Below the pieces are notes generated by a model that made no database searches, was not told the origin of the DNA, and worked only from the letters and a program-made list of their open reading frames with translations. A stretch of 64,000 nt of DNA from Pseudocercospora fijiensis CIRAD86 (Eukaryota > Ascomycota > Dothideomycetes > Mycosphaerellales > Mycosphaerellaceae). The translations under genes and the position numbers were made by a program. The stretch is taken from contig NW_006921534.1 in assembly GCF_000340215.1 (NCBI RefSeq), forward strand, positions 5,994,955 through 6,058,954. Direction: 5' to 3'. Below, piece by piece: positions 56,408 through 64,000 of the stretch (positions within the stretch are counted from its first letter, which is position 1; each line of letters starts with the position of its first letter).

Positions 56408-59400
56408 TTATTTCTTTTTTGTTCGGTTTTAAAATTTTTTAATTATCTGCTAACAGTTCTATAGGTTTTCTTTTAGTTCCTAGGTGTTTTCTAAATATAG
56501 GTATCCTTTCTATTTAATAAAGTATTTCTAACCTTACTAATCTAGGATCTTTTCGACTTTAAACTCATTTTCTTCCTTAGGTTAGAAGTGAAATGTTTCT
56601 TAATACGGTGTTTCGGCGTCTATAGGTTCTAGTATAGAGATATAGAATACTAGGTGGATTTTCGCGTCGTCCGGTAGTTTAAGTCGGTAATTAACTAGTC
56701 CTTTAGGCTTATTAATTAGAAATAGCCCGACTTTAACGTAGTCTAGTTTCTTAGTCGATCTCCGGGTTTTTAGATTCTTTATTAGGAGGTAGACCTTATC
56801 CCCCTTTTTTAGCTAAGGTACTATTTTTCGTTTAGCATTATATAGTCCCATAATCTTTTCTTAAGACTCGGCAATTGCCCTTTGCAATTCTTTATATATC
56901 TACTTTAAGTCTTCTAAAGCGCCTATCGCTTTATCCGCGTATAGATGCTATAAATACTATTCCCCGAATAGCTACGGATGTTTCCTAAAATTAGCGAAGA
57001 ATAGTGTCTCTTTCGTAGTCTTAGATTATTAGTTGTTTAGTGCAAGTTGTACTATAGGCAATAGCGATACCTAATTGTTTTGTACGTAATTGACGTAGTG
57101 CCGTAAGTATACCTCTAAGGCCTAATTCTTAACTTCCGTTTAGCCGTCTATCTATAGATAGTATACCGTTAATAGCTTATACTTAATTCTAAGCGTCGCT
57201 ATAAGCGTCTTCTAGTAGTTTGACGTAAAGAGCTTATCTCTATCCGTAATATAGGTCTTTAGAAATCCGTAGTATCGTATAAGTCTATCTAGTACGAGGT
57301 ATCCGAGTTGCTCTACCGTACTTGCTTCGTTAGTAGGAATAAAGTGTACGTATTTCGTAAGCCTATCGACTATAACAAGTATTATATCGTAGCTATATCC
57401 TATAACCGGATCCTTAGACTTCGGTAGTTTCGTAATAAAGTCTATTATAACCTCGTCCTATAGTTTATCTAGTAGCGTCCTAAATTAGATATATCTATAT
57501 CTAGCGTGTCTATTAGCCTTATTACGCTAACATTATAGACATTTCTTAATATATTCTAGAACTCGTTATCGTATATATAGGAATCCGAAGCTTCGCTTAA
57601 CTAGTTCCATTGTTTTTAAAACTCTAGGGTGTCTATTTTCTAGTCCGTCGTAGTATTGTCGTATATACTCCGTAACTCGTTCCTTAGGTACTTAGTATTT
57701 CCCGTATTCGATTAGAAACTGTTCTTCTATATCCTAAAGAACTCGTATAATATAGTTGAATTCTTTTGTGTTAGTACTAAGGCTTCCGTCTTAGTTTGCT
57801 TTTAATATCTACTGCTATACTAGTTCGTAACCCTCTATATAGTCGCTACGGCGGCTTAGTACGTCGGCTCGTCCGTTCTCGCGTCCTAGGGTATAGCGGA
57901 TTTCGAACTTATACTGCCCTAGTAGCTCCGACTAGCGGGCCTATCTTTAGGTTAGTACTTTAGTCGTAGTAAAGTAAGTTAGATTCTTATAATTAGAAAG
58001 AATCGTAAGACTTAGTACTCCTTCCGCGTATACTCGCTAGTATTATAGTAATACAACTATTGTAAGTAGCTCCTTATTATAGATATCGTAGTTCTATTCC
58101 GCGGGTAACATCTTTCTCGAGTAATAGGCTACCGGGTATCGTTTCCCGTTATGCTCCTATATAAGGTATGCTTCTATAGCCCTATCCGATGCGTCTGTTT
58201 CTATCTAGACCGCCTTACTCCTATCGAATAATCGTAGCGTTAGCGTAGAAACGTATTACTTCTTTAGCTACCTAAACGCTTCGTCTTCCTTCGTGCTCTA
58301 GTTCTATTTCTTGTCTTTCTTTATAAGCTCCGTAAGGGGTGCCGCTATCTTAGAATAGCCCTCGATGAATTTCCTATTATAGTTAGCTAATCCTAGGAAT
58401 AATTGTACGTCTTTAACGTATATAGGCGTTGGCTATTCCTATATTGACTTGGTTTTTTCTAGATCGATCCTGATTCCTATAGTACTAATAATAAATCCTA
58501 GGAATTTGACTTGCTTCTTATAGAATTCGCATTTCTTAGGTATAGTCTTAAATCCTACTTAAGTAAATCGTTTAAAGACGTCCTATACTATTCGTATATA
58601 GTCCGCGAGAGCTCCTTTAGTATAGACTAAGATATCGTCTATATATGCGATAACGTATATATCTAGAAGGTCTCGGAGGACTTCGTTTATAAGGTCTTAA
58701 TATAACGCTAGGGCATTTGTAAGTCCTATAGGCATAACTAAGAATTCGTAAAGCCTATATCTTATTCGGAATGCTATTATCTATTCGTATCTAGCTACTA
58801 TACGTATTATATAAAACGTATCGCGTAGGTCAATCTTCGTATACTAGTCTAATCTAGTTAATCGGTCTTGCATTTCTTCGATGTTCGGTAGTAGGTACCG
58901 ATTCTTAATTATAATATCGTTAAGTCGTCTAAAATCGACTACTAGCCGTCCTTCGTCTAATCCGGCTTTCGGAACGAACATTACTAGTAAGGCTGCCGAG
59001 GATATCGACTTCCGTATCTAGCCTTTTTCTAATTTCTCTTTTAGCTACTTATCTAGGGTTTTGAGCTCTTTCTTAGATATTGCGTATAAGGGTCCCTATA
59101 GAGGCTCTTTCCTAGGCTGTAAGTATATTTTATAATCCTATAGTTGGTGTTTAGGTAAGGCTACCTTACCTCTCTCCTCTTTAAAGAGTCGCTTCTACTT
59201 ACTATACTCTTTAGGAATGTCTAGGTCCGAGATTCTGGTTTTATTCTTCGATAGTGTATAACTTCTATCCTTCCCGTAATTATTGTTATAACCCTCCTAA
59301 CCTAACGGTAGTATCGATCCGGGTTAAATACGGTTCTCCGTAATTCCTATCGACGTAAACGTCTTACGAATCGCCCTACGTTTGTTAATCTTATCTACCT

Positions 59401-61740
59401 ACGAACGCTGCCGCTATATAGGTTGAATGCCGATTATATAGTCGCATTCCTTAAATATAAGTACTCCTTTTCTCTAGTCTACGACCGGATTATACTTTCT
59501 TAACTAAGGTATACCTAATACAATATTATAACTAGCTATGTTAGTAATATCTAAGACAATCTCCTCGTAGTACTATTAGATAGCTAGTAGTAACGGTATC
59601 GTTTCTCGTTCTATACTAGGTAGCGGTAACCTATCTACTACTATAAGTTTATACGCTCCTTCTCTTCTACTTCGGATTGCGATCCCTCGGCTTTTAACGA
59701 ATAATTCGGAGGTAAAGTTCCCGCTCGCTCCGGAATCTATTAATATACTCGTCGGGTGCCCGTTAACGATAACTTTTATACGGAAGACTACTGTTAATAC
59801 TTAAGCGCTTTCGGTATTAAGGAACTCTCTTAGAACGCTCTAATCTAGAGAGTTAGTCCGTTTCCCGACTAATTAGTAGCCTAACGTTGTTCTAACTAGT
59901 TACGGATCCGTAGTCCTACCGTTCGTGCTTCTTCGGTATATAATTTTTCCTCGAGGGTATCGTTATATACATCTTGTCCCTACGCTACTATAGCCTTTCG
60001 GTATTGCTAATTTAATCGCTAGACCGTCTAACGTATATCTTAAGTAATAATCGTCCTTTCGTCGGGTAGGACGTATCCGTAGGGCGTAATTATACTTCCT
60101 ATCGGTACTCGCTCCGTAATGAAGTTATAGTACGTATAGTCTATAGGTATCCGGGGGTAATTCTAGAATTTTGCCCGTAAGCTTATCTAGAAATAATTAA
60201 ATTAGATAGGATCGACCCTCCGTTGTCCGTTAACCTTTAGAAATATTTCCTCGTATTTGCGTACTAGATATAAGGCGATTGTTCGCGCTACTATAGGTAT
60301 ATCTATTGTAAATATAAGGATCGTATCGTCGTTAATCCCGAATTCGTCTTTACTTTCTTTATTCGTAGTTTCTTCCTTAGTATCTAGACTTCCTTCTAAA
60401 TCTTCTTACTATTCCTCCTCTTACTAAGGGGACTCCGGTACTTCTAAGATAGCTCCTAACTCCTCCCTAGGAGGGAATAAAGCTTCCGGATCTCGGTTTT
60501 CTTTATCGTCGGTATCTAAGTAAGATTCATTAATCGTTTCTTCTTCTAACTAGGATTTCGTATCTTCTCGTACGAGTCGCCTAATCTAAGGGAAAAATCC
60601 TGCTTCTACTTTAGTAGAATAATGAATTTAGTATTAGTCGTCGTAATAGAATCTCTAGTAAAGGGTTCTATATACGGGTTCTTATCGTCGTACTATTATA
60701 TAGATTTGTCGTAGCTCTTTCTTTACGACCTCTACGTAGGTCCTCGGCGCGTTATTAATAGAGTATAGCTCTACTACTATTCGGTAGCCTTCTCTGCCCG
60801 AGTCCTTTCGTTATATTATATTGAACTGTTCGCGTCGTACTATATTCTTACCGCGGCAGTTCCGTACTATATAGCCTTCCTTACTATACGTATAGCAAGT
60901 CAATCTTCCTACTTTCTTAGGCGAACTCTTGCCTTTTCTTCCTTTAATTGCTCGACCCTTCTAGGTAGCGTCTAGCTCTATTAGTTGCGTACCGTAGTAG
61001 TTGTTCCCTTTTAGTTTATCGTAGGTACTGTAGTTTCGTCTATTATCGTATCTAGGAGTATAACTAGCTTTTCTAGAAGTCTTAGAATCGTAACGTCGTT
61101 CTAAAGCTCGTTCGTAGAGCCTATCGTCGAGATCGATCGTAACCTTAACTAATATTCCTATATTATCTATTTTTCTACCGTCGCGTATAAGCTCGTCTTT
61201 AACGTTATCCTTAAGACCTCGCCGATATATTATTATAAGAGCTTCGTCGTCCTAATCCGTAAGTTAGGCGTATTCCTAAAATTTAGCGGCGTAATCGGTA
61301 TATAACCCCTTCTAAGTTAAATATTAGATAACCCTAACTACGGTAGCAACTTCGTTAGAAGATCTAAAGACCTTCTTTATCGTACGCTTAAGATTTTCGT
61401 AGCTTGCGAAGATTCTATCCGAATTGTCGGTCCCGTTACTATCTAGATAGGTCCTAAGAAATGGTTTAACCTAATACTAAGCCCTACCTCGTATAAACGT
61501 CGTTACGAAGACTAGCTTTAAGTTATCTTAAACCTAGTTAAATATGAAATACATATCTATCTAGCTAACCTAGGTATCGAACTTGTCTCGGTCGCCGTAA
61601 TAAAAGTCTAGCTTTCCGATCTTGAGAGAATCGTTTCCGGTATAGGTTCCTAGTATATTGCTAGTACTAGAGGTAGTACGTCGAGTACTGCCTATCTCGC
61701 TAGGGGCGGGAGTTCCCCTTCCGACTTGTAATAAGGCACT
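56408..61740 (-). pseudogene. Gag-pol remnant of A3
   Basis: Same domain order as A2 on the minus strand, right to left, with many TAG/TAA codons. The DSG protease region is near 59745-59705, reverse transcriptase about 59120-58400, RNase H about 58220-57850, integrase about 57700-56700, and the chromodomain about 56590-56430. Limits are approximate. Confidence 0.8.
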
Positions 61741-61760
61741 TATCCTAAGGGCGTTTAAAG

Positions 61761-62106
61761 TGTTACGGTTACTCGCGACAGATCGTTAAGTGACTTCTTA
61801 TTACGTATAAGCCGAGGCTTCTTTAGAGAGGCTAATACAAGCGGGAGGCAGAGACAGAATAATTAGTATAAAGGTAATTCCAATTAGTAAGTAGGTAACA
61901 TAAGTTAAACGCCTCGAGCTATAAGGGCATTCCGGCGTTCCTAAATACAAAGGAGACATCTTGTCTATAGTCGTAAGCGACGTAAGCGACGCTGTCGCTC
62001 TCGACCGCTCCTATCGCTCCTAGTAAGATAGAGCGACAGCTCAGCCTACTAGTCTTAGCGTCGCTCTAAGATTATATAAGGACTCTAACCAATCAGATCC
62101 GTAACA
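61761..62106 (-). repeat. A3 LTR, right (5' LTR)
   Basis: 346 bp, TGTTACGG...CCGTAACA, followed by the TSD CTAGC. Confidence 0.93.
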
Positions 62107-62201
62107 CTAGCCTGCCTTCCTCCCTCTCCTCTAAGATCTCTATCGAATACTACACTAATTCACTACTACCCTATCTACCTACTAATATAACCCTTCTTAT
62201 A

Positions 62202-64000
62202 CACTATTTCGTACTAAGCAAGCAGATCCGAATTAAGACTAACGCTTTACAGTTCGCTATATCGGCTATTATATTATAGCAATTAGATAATAACTATTAC
62301 TAGCACCCGATTGCCTTCTTTTTACGAAAGATAATCGATATAGAACGTCGATATAAGACCTACAAGCAAGAGCTCTTAGCAATCGTAGAAGCCTTTAAGT
62401 ATTAGCGCTACTATCTTAATAGTGCTTAGTATACAATTTAGGTCTATACAGACTATAACAACCTCCGTAGCATTACTAAGGTTACTAGGGTTATAGGTCG
62501 ATAGGCTAGATAGGCTATCTACCTCGCTAGGTTTGATTTTGATATATTATACCGGCTAGGCGTAAGTAACCCTACCGATAGCCTATCGAGGCGACCTAAT
62601 TACGATAGAGAGACCTAATACATTAATTCTTTATTTCTAACCCTATAGTATAAGATTGCTATAGCCCGTATTGTTAATAAGTAAGCGTAGGATAAGCGGA
62701 CTTCCGGACCCCGCGGCGGCAATAAATACTATAGCGGAGTTGTCGTTCTTCTAGTACGCGTTAGAAAGGACGTAGATCGCTCGAGCTATAATAACTCGAT
62801 TAAAGACATTGCTATCTATAGTAATAGCCTATATAGCGATAGCACTATAGAAGAGGTTATAGTAGTTCCGGCTACTAGTACTATTAGATATATACAATAC
62901 GTACCTCGTTTAATAGCGAGGGTACTATTAAATAACCTTGCAAATAGGGATAGTTAATCGTTTATAGATAAGCTATTGCGTGCTTAGTAGAGGGACGCCT
63001 TTACTATCGAGCGTATTAATAGGCTTATAAGTAGGCGAACGACTCGATCTAGTAAGAGTAATTAGTCGATCGACGACAAAGGTTACTTAAAGTTTAAGGG
63101 CAGATACTATGTCCCCGCTAAACAATCGATTAGATAAGAGCTTTTAAAGAGGCACTATAATAGTAAGCTCGCTAGTTACTATAGCATAGAGAGGTCGTAC
63201 GAGTTACTATCGCGTATATACTACTAGCTAAATAGTAAGCGGTATATAAAGGAGTATATACAGACCTATATAGTATGCTAGCGAGTTAAAGCACTAAAGC
63301 ACTTACTATTTAGCGAGTTGTCTTTACTCCCTGTTCTAAAGAAGCCTTTTGTAGAGCTTATAATAGACTTTATTATAGGTCTTCCCCCTACTAAGCAAAG
63401 AGGAAGTAAAGACGTCTTTAACGCTATACTAGTTATTATAGACCGATTTACTAAGGGTGCTCGCTACATTCCTACTCGCAAGGATTAGACTACTATTAAT
63501 ATAGCAGAGGCGCTATAGACTAACATCTTCTATACCTATTAAGGAACCCCTAAGGGGATAGTCTCCGATAGGGGCTCGATATTTATATCGCACTATTAGA
63601 GCGAAATATGCCTATAGCTAAGACTAAAGCATCGGCTATTAACAGCCTTCTATCTATAGACTAACGGTTAAACAGAGAGACAGAATGCTACCCTATAGTA
63701 GTACCTGCGCAGTTACATTAACGAGAATCCTAAGGATTAGGTTAACCTCCTGTAGCCTACAGAATTCGTATATAATAATAGTATACACTTATTAACTAAG
63801 GTTTCACTATATATAGCTATAATAGGTCAAAACGCCGCGTTACTATAAGATCCATTTACCTCGCTCGAGGCCGAGCGTAAGGAAAGGGAAGCGCGTTAAG
63901 TACTAGAGACACTAGCGGCAATAGAACGTGTCTAGAAGATGCGAGAAATCTATACTAAGATAGCTAAGAAGTTAATAAAGGCTTGAGAATACTAAAAGGC
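62202..64000 (+). mobile_element. Gypsy family B copy B5, 5'-truncated, running off the window
   Basis: Directly after the B4 LTR end, sequence resumes in plus orientation at the reverse transcriptase/RNase H junction of family B. RNase H reads about 62212-62640 (RYKTYKQELLAIVEAFKY), a linker follows at about 62700-63000 (TSTIRYIQYVPRLIARVLLN), and integrase from about 63000 includes FVELIIDFIIGLPPTKQRGS, NAILVIIDRFTKGARYIPT and GIVSDRGSIF, where the catalytic Asp is kept. It matches B2 in reverse orientation. RIP-type stops throughout. Confidence 0.8.

Larger units (their letters stand above)
55210..62106 (-). mobile_element. Gypsy chromovirus family A copy A3, full length, nested in B4 LTR
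   Basis: A 6897-bp element, minus orientation. LTRs are 55210-55554 (345 bp) and 61761-62106 (346 bp). Perfect 5-bp TSD, CTAGC (55205-55209 and 62107-62111). The domain order is as in A1. It has the antisense ORF and the 74-bp insertion. Gag-pol is RIP-degraded. The insertion postdates B4. Confidence 0.95.
53500..62201 (+). mobile_element. Gypsy family B copy B4, truncated, interrupted by A3
   Basis: Plus orientation. It starts in the integrase C-terminal region, continues through the chromodomain (about 53640-53930) and the 3' region with the 113-bp block (54471-54583), and reaches the polypurine tract and a 3' LTR starting at 55102. A3 sits inside this LTR. Joining 55102-55209 with 62112-62201 restores 198 bp, the same length as the B1 LTR. 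Confidence 0.85.

Overview
The window is from a filamentous ascomycete, probably a Dothideomycete. That is inferred from short spliceosomal introns (46-93 bp), the gene families present, and heavy repeat-induced point mutation (RIP). It has two gene islands with ordinary base composition, about 3.9-16.5 kb and 24.5-31.3 kb. They sit in long blocks of transposons where CpA/TpG is depleted, TpA is abundant, and old reading frames are full of TAG/TAA stops with few frameshifts. Island edges are abrupt.

Island 1 has five recognisable genes: a DGAT1-type diacylglycerol acyltransferase (4523-6166, +), the protein phosphatase 4 subunit Psy2/SMEK (7149-10054, +, one intron), a three-exon BTB/POZ protein with a C-terminal cysteine cluster (11776-12755, +), the SUMO precursor (13491-14033, -, three exons), and a class 3 lipase (14524-16077, -). 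A possibly broken small ORF lies directly after Psy2. Island 2 is one very large gene, the proteasome activator Blm10/PA200 (24798-30876, -), with a tiny last exon carrying the proteasome-docking C terminus. The genes look like unrelated housekeeping functions, not a pathway cluster.

The repeats are mostly two Ty3/Gypsy chromovirus families. Family A has ~346-bp LTRs (TGTTACGG...CCGTAACA) and ~6.9-kb elements: A1 16810-23707 (-), A2 46676-53499 (+), A3 55210-62106 (-). A1 and A3 keep perfect 5-bp target duplications (TSDs); A2 does not. All three carry an antisense, frame-preserved, cysteine-containing ORF between pol and the 3' LTR. A1 and A3 also carry a 74-bp tRNA-like insertion just after the pol stop. 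Family B has 196-198-bp LTRs. Copy B2 (37366-44396, -) is complete with TSD TTAAA; B1, B3, B4 and B5 are partial, and A3 is nested inside the 3' LTR of B4. A 113-bp block in the 3' region of family B is identical in four copies.

Between 31.3 and 36.7 kb lie decayed DNA transposons. One encodes an integrase-core (rve) transposase with a neighbouring 388-codon ORF ending in QQDS-type tandem repeats; the other encodes a Tc1/mariner-like transposase. No CRISPR array, rRNA or standard tRNA gene was recognised. Most of the remaining sequence is RIP-mutated and unidentified.
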